A DNA stretch of 64,000 nt from Pseudomonas paracarnis (GTDB lineage: Bacteria > Pseudomonadota > Gammaproteobacteria > Pseudomonadales > Pseudomonadaceae): contig NZ_CAJFCN010000006.1 of NCBI RefSeq assembly GCF_904063055.1, positions 62,001 through 126,000 of the forward strand. The letters run 5' to 3'. Positions within the stretch are counted from its first letter, which is position 1, and each line of letters begins with the position of its first letter. A program made the position numbers and the translations under genes. Positions 46,904 through 57,051 of the stretch are shown piece after piece. The notes below the pieces were generated by a model. It was not told the DNA's origin. It searched no databases and saw nothing but the letters and a program-made list of their open reading frames with translations.

Positions 46904-48033
46904 CAGAGGCAGGCCTCCACCAGGTGCTTGCCGATGTCGTCCAGGCTGTAGACCGCATCGGCCAGGTCAGCCTTGACGATGGCCATGGGCATGCCATAGA
47001 TCACGCAACTGGCTTCATCCTGGGCCCAGATGGCGCTGCCGCCCTGCTTGAGCAGGCGCGCACCTTCACGGCCATCGGCGCCCATGCCGGTGAGCACCAC
47101 CGCCAGAACTTTGTCGCCATAGGACTTGGCCGCCGAACCGAAGGTGATATCCACACACGGCTTGTAGTTCAGGCGCTCATCGCCCGGCAGGATTTTGATC
47201 GCGCCACGCCCATCCACCATCATCTGCTTGCCGCCCGGCGCCAGCAGTGCCAGGCCAGGACGCAGAATGTCGCCATCCTCGGCTTCCTTGACGGTGATAC
47301 GGCACAGCTTGTCCAAGCGCTCGGCGAACGCCTTGGTGAATGCCGCCGGCATGTGCTGCACCAGCACAATCGGCGCAGGGAAGTTGGCCGGCAGTTGGGT
47401 CAATACTCGCTGCAAGGCCACCGGGCCGCCGGTGGAGGTGCCGATGGCGACCAGCTTGTAAGCCTTACGCTTGGGTGCCGGCGAATGCGCACTCGGCGCT
47501 GCGGCGGCACGCACCGGCGCGACCGCAGGCCGGGCCACGGGCGCCGGGGCCGGGCGCGCAAACGACGAACTGGGCGCCGCTGCGGCGGGCGCAGGCGTAG
47601 GGGCTGGCGCAGGTGTGCTGAACAGGCTGCGACGGTTACTGCGGGAAATGCTGTGCACCTTCTCGCACAGCATCTGCTTGACCTTGTCGGGGTTGCGCGA
47701 GATGTCTTCGAAATTCTTCGGCAAAAAGTCCACCGCGCCGGCATCCAAAGCGTCGAGGGTCACCCGCGCGCCTTCGTGAGTCAGCGAGGAAAACATCAAT
47801 ACCGGTGTAGGGCAGCGTTGCATGATGTGGCGCACGGCCGTGATGCCATCCATCATCGGCATCTCGTAGTCCATGGTGATCACGTCCGGCTTCAAGGCAA
47901 TGGCTTGATCGATCGCCTCTTTGCCGTTGGTGGCCGTGCCGACCACCTGGATCGTTGGATCAGCGGAAAGAATTTCCGAGACGCGGCGGCGGAAGAAACC
48001 CGAATCGTCCACCACCAGGACCTTGACTGCCAT
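46903..48033 (-). CDS. cheB: CheB, protein-glutamate methylesterase/deamidase
   Basis: A 376-aa CheB with an N-terminal receiver ([13 protein letters not shown], phospho-acceptor Asp55 in [12 protein letters not shown]). An Ala/Pro-rich linker (about 145-190) is longer than in enterics. The C-terminal methylesterase has catalytic GTSTGGP, and [14 protein letters not shown]. It removes receptor methyl groups during adaptation. No cheR is present in the window. The ATG at 48033 is chosen over an upstream in-frame start with no support. Confidence 0.95.
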   Translation of the reverse strand: MAVKVLVVDDSGFFRRRVSEILSADPTIQVVGTATNGKEAIDQAIALKPDVITMDYEMPMMDGITAVRHIMQRCPTPVLMFSSLTHEGARVTLDALDAGAVDFLPKNFEDISRNPDKVKQMLCEKVHSISRSNRRSLFSTPAPAPTPAPAAAAPSSSFARPAPAPVARPAVAPVRAAAAPSAHSPAPKRKAYKLVAIGTSTGGPVALQRVLTQLPANFPAPIVLVQHMPAAFTKAFAERLDKLCRITVKEAEDGDILRPGLALLAPGGKQMMVDGRGAIKILPGDERLNYKPCVDITFGSAAKSYGDKVLAVVLTGMGADGREGARLLKQGGSAIWAQDEASCVIYGMPMAIVKADLADAVYSLDDIGKHLVEACL

Positions 48034-48081
48034 AAACACTCCGTTAGGCGGGGCGGGCATGACCGCCCTGCCCCACCAGAA

Positions 48082-50286
48082 TCAAATACGCCGTGCGGCG
48101 TAACGCTTGAGCATGCTCGGAACATCGAGAATCAGTGCGATGCGACCGTCACCGGTAATGGTTGCGCCCGACATGCCTGGGGTTCCCTGCAGCATCTTGC
48201 CCAAAGGCTTGATCACCACTTCTTCCTGGCCCACCAGTTGGTCGACCACAAAGCCGATGCGCTGGGTACCCACGGACAGAATCACCACATGGCCTTCGCG
48301 TTGTTCTTCATGGGCGGCCGAGGCCACCAGCCAACGCTTGAGGTAGAACAGCGGCAACGCCTTGTCACGCACGATCACCACTTCCTGGCCGTCCACCACG
48401 TTAGTGCGCGACAGGTCGAGGTGGAAGATCTCGTTGACGTTGACCAGCGGGAAGGCGAACGCCTGGTTGCCCAGCATCACCATCAGGGTCGGCATGATCG
48501 CCAGGGTCAACGGCACCTTGATGACGATCTTGGAGCCCTGGCCCTTGGTCGAGTAGATATTGATCGAGCCGTTGAGCTGGCTGATCTTGGTCTTCACCAC
48601 GTCCATGCCCACGCCACGCCCGGACACGTCGGAGATCTCGGTTTTGGTCGAAAAGCCCGGGGCAAAGATCAGGTTGTAGCACTCGGTGTCGGTCAGGCGG
48701 TCGGCGGCGTCCTTGTCCATCACGCCGCGCTTGACCGCGATATTGCGCAAGATGGTCGGGTCCATGCCTTTGCCGTCATCGGTGATCGACAGCAGGATGT
48801 GGTCGCCCTCTTGCTCCGCCGCCAAAATCACTTTGCCGTTGCGGGACTTGCCCGCAGCTTCGCGTTCTTCCGGCGTTTCTACGCCGTGGTCGACCGCGTT
48901 GCGCACCAAGTGGACCAGCGGGTCGGCCAGGGCCTCGACGAGGTTTTTGTCGAGGTCGGTTTCTTCGCCCACCAGTTCCAGGTTGATTTCTTTCTTGAGC
49001 TGGCGCGCCAGGTCACGAACCAGGCGCGGGAAACGGCCGAAGACTTTCTTGATCGGCTGCATCCGCGTTTTCATCACCGCGGTTTGCAGGTCGGCGGTGA
49101 CCACGTCGAGGTTCGACACGGCCTTCTGCATGGCTTCGTCGCCGCTGTTCAGGCCCAGGCGCACCAGGCGGTTACGCACCAGCACCAGTTCGCCCACCAT
49201 GTTCATGATGTCGTCCAGGCGCGCGGTATCCACACGCACGGTGGTTTCGGCTTCGCTGGCAGGTTTTTCCGCTGCCGCTGGGGCCGCTGCACGCGCAGGG
49301 GCCGGGGCGGCGGCAGGTGCTGGCTTGGCTGCCGGCGCAGGTTTGGCAGCAACCGGTGCCGCAGTGGCTGGTGCTGCAACCTGCGCGGCCGCGGCCGGGG
49401 CAACTTCGCTGAACTTGCCTTTGCCGTGCAGCTCGTCGAGCAAGGCTTCGAATTCGTGATCGGAGATCAACCCGTCACCGGCCGGTGCGGTACTGGCCGC
49501 TGGCGCAGCGGCGGCGGCAGTCGCTGCAACCTCGGGCAGGGCTTCGGCCACAAAGGTGCCTTTGCCATGCAGCTGGTCGAGCAGTGCCTCGAATTCGTCG
49601 TCGGTAATGTCAGTGCTGGTGTTGGCAGCGGGTGCTTCTGGCGTCGCCGCAGGAGGTGCCACGGCATCCGCCGCGAACTGGCCTTTGCCGTGCAACTGGT
49701 CGAGCAACGACTCGAACTCGGCGTCCGTAATGTCTTCACTGCTCGGCGTCGCGGCAGGCTGCACCGGCACTTCAGCTTCGGCCTTGACCGCGCTGAGGGA
49801 GTTGAGCAGTTGTTCGAACTCGCTGTCGGTCACGTCCGGCTCGGCTTGCGCCACCGGCTCCGGTGCGGCCTCGACCACCGGCGCAGCCGCGGTATCGGCA
49901 GGTTCGGCCAGGCGCGCCAGGGCGGCCAGCAGTTCCGGCGTGGCGGCAGTGATCGGTGCACGTTCACGCACTTGGCTGAACATGCCGTTGACCGCATCCA
50001 GTGCTTCGAGAATCACGTCCATCAGTTCCGAGTCGACGTGACGCTCACCCTTGCGCAGGATGTCGAAAACGTTCTCGGCGATGTGACAGCACTCCACCAG
50101 CTCATGGAGCTGGAGGAAGCCGGCGCCCCCTTTTACAGTGTGAAAACCGCGAAAAATTGCATTGAGCAGGTTCGCATCATCCGGTCGGCTTTCCAGCTCG
50201 ACCAGTTGTTCGGACAGTTGCTCTAGAATTTCGCCGGCCTCTACAAGGAAATCCTGAAGGATTTCTTCATCGGCGCCGAAGCTCAT
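48082..50286 (-). CDS. cheA: CheA, chemotaxis histidine kinase
   Basis: A 734-aa kinase. It has an HPt domain with phospho-acceptor His49 (FRGFHTVKGGAGF) and a long Ala/Pro-rich linker (about 125-345). The dimerisation domain follows (about 350-410; RLDDIMNMVGELVLVRN), then the ATPase (HLVRNAVDHGVE, DDGKGMD, GRGVGMDVVK) and a C-terminal CheW-like domain. The linker carries four related motifs, at 151-164, 185-204, 226-245 and 272-292, of the form DITDxEFExLLDQLHGKG. They may be docking helices for CheY/CheB or other partners. Gene order cheY-cheZ-cheA-cheB is typical of Pseudomonas. Confidence 0.96.
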   Translation of the reverse strand: MSFGADEEILQDFLVEAGEILEQLSEQLVELESRPDDANLLNAIFRGFHTVKGGAGFLQLHELVECCHIAENVFDILRKGERHVDSELMDVILEALDAVNGMFSQVRERAPITAATPELLAALARLAEPADTAAAPVVEAAPEPVAQAEPDVTDSEFEQLLNSLSAVKAEAEVPVQPAATPSSEDITDAEFESLLDQLHGKGQFAADAVAPPAATPEAPAANTSTDITDDEFEALLDQLHGKGTFVAEALPEVAATAAAAAPAASTAPAGDGLISDHEFEALLDELHGKGKFSEVAPAAAAQVAAPATAAPVAAKPAPAAKPAPAAAPAPARAAAPAAAEKPASEAETTVRVDTARLDDIMNMVGELVLVRNRLVRLGLNSGDEAMQKAVSNLDVVTADLQTAVMKTRMQPIKKVFGRFPRLVRDLARQLKKEINLELVGEETDLDKNLVEALADPLVHLVRNAVDHGVETPEEREAAGKSRNGKVILAAEQEGDHILLSITDDGKGMDPTILRNIAVKRGVMDKDAADRLTDTECYNLIFAPGFSTKTEISDVSGRGVGMDVVKTKISQLNGSINIYSTKGQGSKIVIKVPLTLAIMPTLMVMLGNQAFAFPLVNVNEIFHLDLSRTNVVDGQEVVIVRDKALPLFYLKRWLVASAAHEEQREGHVVILSVGTQRIGFVVDQLVGQEEVVIKPLGKMLQGTPGMSGATITGDGRIALILDVPSMLKRYAARRI

Positions 50287-50297
50287 GTGGGTGCTCC

Positions 50298-51086
50298 TTA
50301 GAAGCCTAAACTGGATAACAGGTCATCTACGTCATCCTGACCTGACACAACGTCTTCACGTTTATCGGCATGAATCTGCGGACCTTCACCCTTGGCGAGA
50401 TGTTTTTGTGGATCTTTTTCAGAGAGGATCGCTTCACGGTCATGTTCGATGCCGGCAAAACGATCGACCTGGCCGGCCATCAGCACCAATTTGAGCAAGT
50501 TGCTTTCCACTTCGGTAACCAACTGGGTCACGCGCTTGATCACCTGGCCGGTGAGGTCCTGGTAATCCTGGGCCAGCAGGATGTCGTTGAGGTTGCTGGC
50601 CACCGTGCGGTTTTCCTGTTCGCTGCGCGACAGGAACCCGTCGACGCGACGCGCCAGTTCACGAAACTCTTCAGCGCCCACTTCGCGGCGCATGAAGCGG
50701 CCCCAGTCCTGGCTCAAGGCCTGGGCTTCGGTGGCCATGCCGTTGACCAGGGGCGTGGCGTTTTCCACCAGGTCCATGGTGCGGTTGGCCGCCGCCTCAG
50801 TCAGCCTGACCACATAGGACAGGCGCTCGGTGGCGTCGGTAATTTGGGAAATTTCTTCGGCCTGGGGCATGCGCGGGTCAATCTGGAAATTGACGATTGC
50901 GCTGTGCAGCTCGCGTGTGAGCTTGCCCACTTCCTGGTACAGGCCGCGGTCACGGGTCTGGTTAAGCTCATGGATCAACTGCACCGCATCGGCGAACTGG
51001 CCTTTTTCCAGGCTGTCGACCAACTGGTGAGCATGTTTTTTCAGGGTCGACTCAAAGTCGCCCTGTGACGTTTCGTTATGCTCCAT
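50298..51086 (-). CDS. cheZ: CheZ, CheY-P phosphatase
   Basis: A 262-aa helical protein. The catalytic Gln lies in DILLAQDYQDLTGQVIKRV (about 165-183), and the extreme C-terminal SGQDDVDDLLSSLGF is the CheY-binding tail. It dephosphorylates CheY-P to end signals. It lies 18 bp after cheY in the same operon. Confidence 0.95.
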   Translation of the reverse strand: MEHNETSQGDFESTLKKHAHQLVDSLEKGQFADAVQLIHELNQTRDRGLYQEVGKLTRELHSAIVNFQIDPRMPQAEEISQITDATERLSYVVRLTEAAANRTMDLVENATPLVNGMATEAQALSQDWGRFMRREVGAEEFRELARRVDGFLSRSEQENRTVASNLNDILLAQDYQDLTGQVIKRVTQLVTEVESNLLKLVLMAGQVDRFAGIEHDREAILSEKDPQKHLAKGEGPQIHADKREDVVSGQDDVDDLLSSLGF

Positions 51087-51104
51087 AGCTCCCCCGCGAT
51101 GGCA

Positions 51105-51479
51105 TTAGCCGTGGATGCGTTCGAAGATTTTCTCGATCTTCTCTTTCAAGGCCAGTGCCGTGAATGGTTTGACCACATAACCGTTGACCCCGGCTTGGGC
51201 GGCTTCGATGATCTGTTCGCGCTTGGCTTCGGCGGTCACCATCAGCACAGGCAAGCTGCGCAGTTTTTCATCGGCGCGCACATGGCGCAGCAGGTCGATA
51301 CCGGTCATGCCCGGCATGTTCCAGTCGGTTACCAGAAAGTCGATGCTCCCGCTGTTGAGGATCGGAATGGCCGTCAGGCCGTCATCCGCCTCGACCGTGT
51401 TGGTGAACCCAAGGTCACGCAACAGGTTTTTAATGATCCGCCGCATCGTTGAGAAGTCATCAACGATGAGGATTTTCAT
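51105..51479 (-). CDS. cheY: CheY, flagellar motor response regulator
   Basis: A 124-aa single receiver domain: [15 protein letters not shown], phospho-acceptor Asp52 in VTDWNMPG, Thr in VTAEAK, switch Lys in VVKPFT. It binds FliM/FliN when phosphorylated and changes motor rotation. The ATG at 51479 gives the length of the P. aeruginosa protein. A perfect GGAGG lies 15 or more bases upstream, better placed for an in-frame TTG four codons earlier, so the true start is slightly uncertain. Confidence 0.95.
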   Translation of the reverse strand: MKILIVDDFSTMRRIIKNLLRDLGFTNTVEADDGLTAIPILNSGSIDFLVTDWNMPGMTGIDLLRHVRADEKLRSLPVLMVTAEAKREQIIEAAQAGVNGYVVKPFTALALKEKIEKIFERIHG

Positions 51480-51646
51480 GTTCTTGTCCAATTCGACCTC
51501 CAAGCAGTCTTAAACGCGCCCAGCACCTGGACGCGCCATTTCAATCAACAGGCGTTACACAAAAAGGACTGCCCAGGGCACCACGGCACACAGCCGCGAA
51601 ACCTTGCGATCTCACGGCAGCGTCTGCAGTGCCCCCACACTGCCTG

Positions 51647-52387
51647 TCAGCGCGCGCGCCACTCGGCCAATCGGCCCCGCAAGCGGGCTGCGCACTGGCT
51701 ATGCAACTGGCTGACACGCGATTCGCTGACCCCCAGTACCTCACCGATTTCCTTGAGGTTCAGCTCTTCGTCGTAGTACAGCGCCAGCACCAGCCGCTCA
51801 CGCTCTGGCAAATTGGCGATTGCATCGGCCAACGCGCCCTGGAAACGTTCATCTTCCAGGTCGCGCGACGGCTCCGTATGCGCGCTCGCGCCGTCCTCGT
51901 GCAGCCCTTCGTGTTCGCCGTCCTGTAAAAGGTCGTCAAAACTGAACAGGCGGCTGCCCAAGGTATCGTTCAAAATCCCGTAATAATCGTCGAGACTCAA
52001 TTGGAGTTCGGCCGCAACTTCATGATCTTTAGCGTCACGACCGGTTTTTGCTTCAATTGCTCGAATTGCATCACTGACCATGCGCGTATTGCGGTGTACC
52101 GAACGCGGCGCCCAATCGCCTTTACGCACCTCGTCGAGCATCGCGCCACGGATACGGATACCCGCATACGTTTCGAAACTGGCACCCTTGCTGGCGTCGT
52201 ATTTGGTCGAGACTTCAAGCAGGCCGATCATGCCGGCCTGGATCAAGTCTTCAACCTGCACACTCGCGGGCAGGCGCGCCAACAGGTGATAGGCAATGCG
52301 CTTGACCAACGGCGCATAGCGCTCGATCAATTCGCCCTGGCTGTCACGTGCCGACTTTTTGTAAAGGTTGTAGCCGCTGGATGTCAT
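51647..52387 (-). CDS. fliA: FliA, flagellar sigma factor sigma-28
   Basis: A 246-aa sigma-70-family factor with regions 2 (RYAPLVKRIAYHLLARLP, DLIQAGMIGLLE), 3 and 4 (LPERERLVLALYYDEELNLK, then the helix-turn-helix LKEIGEVLGVSESRVSQLHS). It transcribes late flagellar and chemotaxis genes; a matching promoter is visible before cheV. The start overlaps the fleN stop (ATGA), so the genes are co-translated. Confidence 0.96.
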   Translation of the reverse strand: MTSSGYNLYKKSARDSQGELIERYAPLVKRIAYHLLARLPASVQVEDLIQAGMIGLLEVSTKYDASKGASFETYAGIRIRGAMLDEVRKGDWAPRSVHRNTRMVSDAIRAIEAKTGRDAKDHEVAAELQLSLDDYYGILNDTLGSRLFSFDDLLQDGEHEGLHEDGASAHTEPSRDLEDERFQGALADAIANLPERERLVLALYYDEELNLKEIGEVLGVSESRVSQLHSQCAARLRGRLAEWRAR

Positions 52388-53217
52388 AGCACCGGTCCTG
52401 CGCTCGTCTGATGCACCAAACGCTCGACGAAAAACTCCAGATGCCCCCGCGGGTTGGCGGGCAACGGCCAGGTATCGACCTTCTGGGCAATGGCCTTGAA
52501 CGCCAGTGCGCATTTCGAACGAGGGAACGCTTCGTAGACCGCACGCTGCTTTTGCACGGCCTTGCGCACACACTCGTCATAGGGAACTGCGCCGACGTAT
52601 TGTAAAGCCACATCGAGGAAGCGATCCGTGACCTTGGTCAACTTGGCGAACAGGTTGCGCCCTTCCTGCGGGCTCTGGGCCATGTTGGCCAGCACGCGGA
52701 AGCGATTCATGCCGTAGTCACGGTTAAGCAGTTTGATCAGCGCGTAGGCATCGGTGATCGAGGTGGGCTCGTCGCACACCACCAACAGCACTTCCTGCGC
52801 TGCGCGCACAAAGCTGACCACCGACTCGCCGATCCCGGCGGCGGTGTCGATCACCAGCACGTCGAGGTTGTCGCCGATGTCGCTGAACGCCTGGATCAGC
52901 CCGGCATGCTGCGCGGGGCTCAGGTGCACCATGCTCTGGGTGCCCGAGGCCGCCGGCACGATGCGAATGCCACCAGGGCCCTGGAGCAGCACATCGCGCA
53001 GCTCGCAGCGGCCCTCGATCACATCGGCCAGGGTATGTTTGGGTGTCAGCCCCAGGAGAACGTCCACGTTCGCCAAGCCCAGGTCAGCATCCAGCAGCAT
53101 GACGCGACGGCCAAGCTCTGCCAGGGCCAGGGACAAATTCACTGACACGTTAGTTTTCCCGACGCCACCTTTGCCGCCGGTCACCGCGATCACCTGTACG
53201 GGATGCATGCTGCCCAT
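52384..53217 (-). CDS. fleN: FleN (FlhG), flagellar number regulator ATPase
   Basis: A 277-aa MinD/ParA-type ATPase with deviant Walker A GGKGGVGKT (about 11-19) and VLLDADLGLANVD-type Walker A'. It antagonises the master regulator FleQ to limit the cell to one or a few polar flagella. Position between flhF and fliA is standard. The ATG at 53217 is used; ATG at 53208 (MHPVQVI) is an alternative. The preceding 105-bp gap has no clear promoter. Confidence 0.95.
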   Translation of the reverse strand: MGSMHPVQVIAVTGGKGGVGKTNVSVNLSLALAELGRRVMLLDADLGLANVDVLLGLTPKHTLADVIEGRCELRDVLLQGPGGIRIVPAASGTQSMVHLSPAQHAGLIQAFSDIGDNLDVLVIDTAAGIGESVVSFVRAAQEVLLVVCDEPTSITDAYALIKLLNRDYGMNRFRVLANMAQSPQEGRNLFAKLTKVTDRFLDVALQYVGAVPYDECVRKAVQKQRAVYEAFPRSKCALAFKAIAQKVDTWPLPANPRGHLEFFVERLVHQTSAGPVL

Positions 53218-53322
53218 TTTATTTCTTTACCTTGTCTTGCTTAGACGCAGGCTACATGGCTTGGCCGCGTGAATCGCTTGCAGACCATCGATGTAGGTAC
53301 ATTTCACGGTGTTCATCCTGCC

Positions 53323-54639
53323 TCAACCCACCCGTTTAGCCGGGTGGTGGTAAAGGTCGGCGAACATATCGGCCATCGCTTCCTCGCTAGGCTCGTCTTG
53401 CATTTGCACACTCACGGCACGGCTGACCAACTGATGACGGCGCGGCAGATGCAGATCATCCGGGATCCGCGGCCCGTCGGTGAGGTAGGCAACCGGTAAT
53501 TCATGGCTGATGGCCAGGCTCAATACCTCGCCCAGGCTCGCGGTTTCGTCGAGTTTGGTGAGGATGCAGCCGGCCAGGCCGCAACGCTTGTAGCTGTGAT
53601 AGGCAGCGGTAAGAACCTGTTTCTGGCTGGTGGTTGCAAGCACCAGGTAATTTTTCGACTTGATGCCACGCCCGGCCAGGCTTTCGAGCTGCATGCGCAG
53701 CGCTGGATCACTGGCTTGCAGGCCGGCGGTATCGATCAGCACCACGCGCTTGCGCAGCAACGGCTCGAGGGCATTGGCCAGGGACTGGCCCGGGTCGACA
53801 TGGGTCACCGGCACGTTGAGAATGCGGCCCAGGGTCTTGAGCTGCTCCTGGGCGCCGATGCGGTAGCTGTCCATGCTCACCAACGCGATATTCTGTGCGC
53901 CGTACTTAAGCACATAACGGGCGGCCAGCTTGGCCAGGGTGGTGGTCTTGCCCATGCCGGCGGGGCCGACCATGGCGATCACACCGCCCTCTTCCAGGGG
54001 TTCGATTTCCGGCGTGGCGATCATGCGCGCCAGATGCGCCAGCAACATGCGCCAGGCCTGACGAGGTTCTTCGACTTCGGCGGTCAAGGCCAGCAGGTCG
54101 CGGGACAACGGGCCGGACAGGCCGATGCGCTGCAAGCGACGCCACAGGTTGGCTTGCTGCGGCTTGCTGCCTTGCAACTGAGTCCAGGCCAACGAGCCCA
54201 GCTGCACTTCGAGCAATTCGCGCAGGCCACTGAGTTCAAAGCGCATCGAGTCGATCACACGCTGGTCAACTGCGGCGGCCGGGGCAGGCGCTGCAGGACG
54301 CGGCGGTTCGACAAAGGTGGGCTCAACCAGCGGCTCGGCGGCGGTCAGCGGCAGGCCGGCGAATAATTGGCGATTGGTGCTGGCATCGCTGTCACCGCGC
54401 ATGCTCAGTTCAGCCTGGGCCGATACAATGCGCGAGGCGGTCTTGCGCAGCTCGTCTTCGAGTTCCATGTTCGGCACGCGCGGGGCCAGCGCCTGGGGCG
54501 TGTAATCCAGGGCAGCCGTCAGCTCGACACCGCCGGCAATCCGACGGTTACCGATAATCGCGGCATCGGCGCCCAGCTCATCGCGGACCAACTTCATGGC
54601 CTGACGCATATCGGCGGCGAAAAAACGCTTAACTTGCAT
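53323..54639 (-). CDS. flhF: FlhF, SRP-type GTPase for polar flagellum placement
   Basis: A 438-aa protein with an N-terminal basic domain (MQVKRFFAADMRQAMKLVRD), a Pro/Ala-rich linker, and a C-terminal NG GTPase domain of the SRP54/FtsY type (G1 GPAGMGKTTTLAKLAA near 225, LIDTAGL, TKLDETASLGE). It directs assembly of the flagellum at the pole and is controlled by FleN. It follows flhA by 11 bp. Confidence 0.95.
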   Translation of the reverse strand: MQVKRFFAADMRQAMKLVRDELGADAAIIGNRRIAGGVELTAALDYTPQALAPRVPNMELEDELRKTASRIVSAQAELSMRGDSDASTNRQLFAGLPLTAAEPLVEPTFVEPPRPAAPAPAAAVDQRVIDSMRFELSGLRELLEVQLGSLAWTQLQGSKPQQANLWRRLQRIGLSGPLSRDLLALTAEVEEPRQAWRMLLAHLARMIATPEIEPLEEGGVIAMVGPAGMGKTTTLAKLAARYVLKYGAQNIALVSMDSYRIGAQEQLKTLGRILNVPVTHVDPGQSLANALEPLLRKRVVLIDTAGLQASDPALRMQLESLAGRGIKSKNYLVLATTSQKQVLTAAYHSYKRCGLAGCILTKLDETASLGEVLSLAISHELPVAYLTDGPRIPDDLHLPRRHQLVSRAVSVQMQDEPSEEAMADMFADLYHHPAKRVG

Positions 54640-54650
54640 AACCCACTACC

Positions 54651-56783
54651 TCAGCCATTGGGCCCAACTGTCGCGACGATAGTCACTTGCTTATTGTCAG
54701 GAATTTCCTGGTAAGCCAACACGTGCAAATTCGGTACAGCCAGGCGTCCAAACCGCGACAACATCGCGCGAACCGGGCCGGCCACCAGCAGGATCACCGG
54801 GTTGCCCTGCATTTCCTGGCGCTGTGCGGCGTCGATCAACGAACGCTGCAGCTTTTCAGCCATGCTTGGCTCCAGTAAAACGCCCTCTTCCTGGCCTTGC
54901 CCTGCCTTCTGAATACTATTGAGCAATATTTGTTCCAACCTGGGTTCCAAGGTGATCACAGGCAGCTCGGACTCAGTCCCTACAATGCTTTGCACGATTG
55001 CGCGGGACACGCCGACACGCACCGCCGCCACCAGAGCGGCAGTATCTTGACTCTTGGCGGCATTGTTGGCGATGGCCTCGGCAATGCTGCGAATGTCGCG
55101 CACAGGCACCTGTTCGGCCAACAGCGCTTGCAACACCTTGAGCAACTGCGACAACGACAGCACGCCAGGCACCAGCTCTTCGGCCAGTTTTGGCGACGAT
55201 TTGGCCAGCAAGCCCATCAATTGCTGGACTTCCTCGTGGCCGATCAGCTCGTGGGAGTGCTTGTAGAGAATCTGGTTGAGGTGCGTGGCGACCACGGTGC
55301 TGGCATCCACCACGGTGTAACCAAGGGACTGCGCCTGGCTGCGCTGGCTGACTTCGATCCACACCGCTTCCAGGCCGAAAGCCGGATCTTTGGCGGTGAT
55401 GCCGTTGAGCGTACCGAACACTTGGCCTGGGTTGATCGCCAGTTCGCGGTCCGGGTAGATCTCGGCTTCGGCCAGGATCACCCCCATCAGGGTCAGGCGA
55501 TAGGCGCTGGGGGCCAGGTCGAGGTTGTCACGGATATGCACAGTGGGCATCAGGAAGCCCAAGTCCTGCGACAGCTTCTTGCGCACGCCCTTGATTCGCG
55601 CCAGCAGTTGCCCACCCTGGTTGCGGTCGACCAGCGGGATCAGGCGGTAGCCGACTTCCAGGCCGATCATGTCGATGGGCGTGACGTCGTCCCAGCCCAG
55701 TTCCTTGGTTTCCTGGGCACGGGCCGGGGATGGCAGCAGATCCTGTTGACGGGCAATCTCCTGCTCGGCCTGGACCTTGACCTGGTTCTGCTTCTTCCAG
55801 AACAGGTACGCCGCGCCACCCGCCAGGGCCGCCATGCTCAGGAACGAGAAGTGCGGCATGCCCGGCACGATACCCATGATCGCCATAATGCCCGCCGCCA
55901 CGGCCAGGGCCTTGGGCGAAGCGAACATCTGCCGGCTGATCTGCTTGCCCATGTCTTCGGAGCCCGAAGCACGGGTAACCATGATGGCCGCCGCTGTGGA
56001 TAACAACAGTGATGGCAATTGCGCCACTAAACCGTCACCAATGGTCAGCAAGGCGTACACCTTGCCGGCATCGCCGAAGGTCATGCCGTGCTGGAAGATA
56101 CCGACCGCCATGCCGCCGATCAGGTTGATAAACAGAATCAACAGGCCAGCGATGGCGTCACCGCGCACAAATTTGCTGGCGCCGTCCATGGAGCCGTAGA
56201 ACTCGGCTTCCTGAGCAACTTCGGCCCGGCGCGACTTGGCTTGGTTCTGGTCGATCAAGCCGGCGTTGAGGTCGGCGTCGATGGCCATCTGCTTGCCGGG
56301 CATGGCGTCGAGGGTAAACCGCGCGCTCACCTCGGAAATCCGCCCGGCGCCCTTGGTCACCACCACAAAGTTGATGATCATCAGGATCGCGAACACCACG
56401 ATACCGACCACGTAGTTACCGCCGATCACCACCTCACCGAAGGCCTGGATCACCTTACCGGCAGCGGCATGGCCGTCCTGGCCGTGGAGCATCACCACCC
56501 GCGTGGAGGCGACGTTCAATGCCAGACGTAGCAGGGTCGCCACCAGCAGAATCGTCGGGAACACCGCGAAATCCAGCGGCCGCAAGGCGTACACGCACAC
56601 CAGCAAGACCACGACAGACAGGGCAATGTTGAAGGTAAAGAACACGTCGAGCAGGAAGGGCGGCATCGGCAACATCATCATTGCCAGCATCACCAGCAAC
56701 AACAACGGCACACCCAGATTGCCCCGCGACAGGTCAGTCAGGGTGCCACGGGCCGTGTTGAGCATTTGAGAGCGATCTACCAC
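54651..56783 (-). CDS. flhA: FlhA, flagellar export gate protein
   Basis: A 710-aa inner-membrane export-gate component with about eight TM helices in the first 330 residues. The conserved cytoplasmic FHIPEP-type loop is at about 142-215 (RISEVSARFTLDAMPGKQMA, ID..LNAG). A C-terminal cytoplasmic substrate-docking domain starts at about 350. It starts with GTG after AGGAATACCG. A -24/-12 promoter lies about 65 bp upstream, consistent with FleQ/RpoN control of flhA-flhF-fleN in Pseudomonas. Confidence 0.96.
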   Translation of the reverse strand: MVDRSQMLNTARGTLTDLSRGNLGVPLLLLVMLAMMMLPMPPFLLDVFFTFNIALSVVVLLVCVYALRPLDFAVFPTILLVATLLRLALNVASTRVVMLHGQDGHAAAGKVIQAFGEVVIGGNYVVGIVVFAILMIINFVVVTKGAGRISEVSARFTLDAMPGKQMAIDADLNAGLIDQNQAKSRRAEVAQEAEFYGSMDGASKFVRGDAIAGLLILFINLIGGMAVGIFQHGMTFGDAGKVYALLTIGDGLVAQLPSLLLSTAAAIMVTRASGSEDMGKQISRQMFASPKALAVAAGIMAIMGIVPGMPHFSFLSMAALAGGAAYLFWKKQNQVKVQAEQEIARQQDLLPSPARAQETKELGWDDVTPIDMIGLEVGYRLIPLVDRNQGGQLLARIKGVRKKLSQDLGFLMPTVHIRDNLDLAPSAYRLTLMGVILAEAEIYPDRELAINPGQVFGTLNGITAKDPAFGLEAVWIEVSQRSQAQSLGYTVVDASTVVATHLNQILYKHSHELIGHEEVQQLMGLLAKSSPKLAEELVPGVLSLSQLLKVLQALLAEQVPVRDIRSIAEAIANNAAKSQDTAALVAAVRVGVSRAIVQSIVGTESELPVITLEPRLEQILLNSIQKAGQGQEEGVLLEPSMAEKLQRSLIDAAQRQEMQGNPVILLVAGPVRAMLSRFGRLAVPNLHVLAYQEIPDNKQVTIVATVGPNG

Positions 56784-56845
56784 CGGTATTCCTCGGGTCC
56801 TTGAAGCAAAAGTTTTGACGCTGGAGGGCGACTTGGAGGCGGGGT

Positions 56846-56862
56846 TGCAAGAAGCCTTCCAA
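56846..56862 (-). promoter_or_regulatory. RpoN-type -24/-12 promoter of flhA
   Basis: Minus-strand TTGGAAGGCTTCTTGCA has the obligatory GG-N10-GC spacing and matches TTGGCACG-N4-TTGCA at all but two consensus positions. It is 63 bp upstream of the flhA GTG. Confidence 0.6.
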
Positions 56863-56902
56863 CTTTGGTTTTGGGATGATTCTCGAGTGCTAGCCGATTC
56901 AA

Positions 56903-56992
56903 GTGTGGGAGCTGGCTTGCCTGCGATTGCGGTGTGTCAGCCACTGAGATATTGGCTGTAAATCAGCTATCGCAGGCCAGCCAGCTCCCACA
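56903..56992. repeat. REPIN downstream side of the flhA promoter
   Basis: GTGTGGGAGCTGGCTTGCCT on the left is mirrored by CCAGCCAGCTCCCACA on the right. Its middle (GTGTGTCAGCCACTGRGATATTGGCTG) is shared with 57433-57520, so the two copies bracket the DUF3077-like gene. Confidence 0.8.
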
Positions 56993-57051
56993 TTTGGATT
57001 TGTGTGCACCTTGGATATCGAGGAAATTTCCGATAAGGATTTGGGGTTGCC

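Noticed and set aside
46924..50226. Plus-strand open frame of 1100 codons across cheB, motC end and cheA
   Set aside because: It reads antisense to three well-supported genes and gives a His/Arg/Gly-rich sequence without domains.
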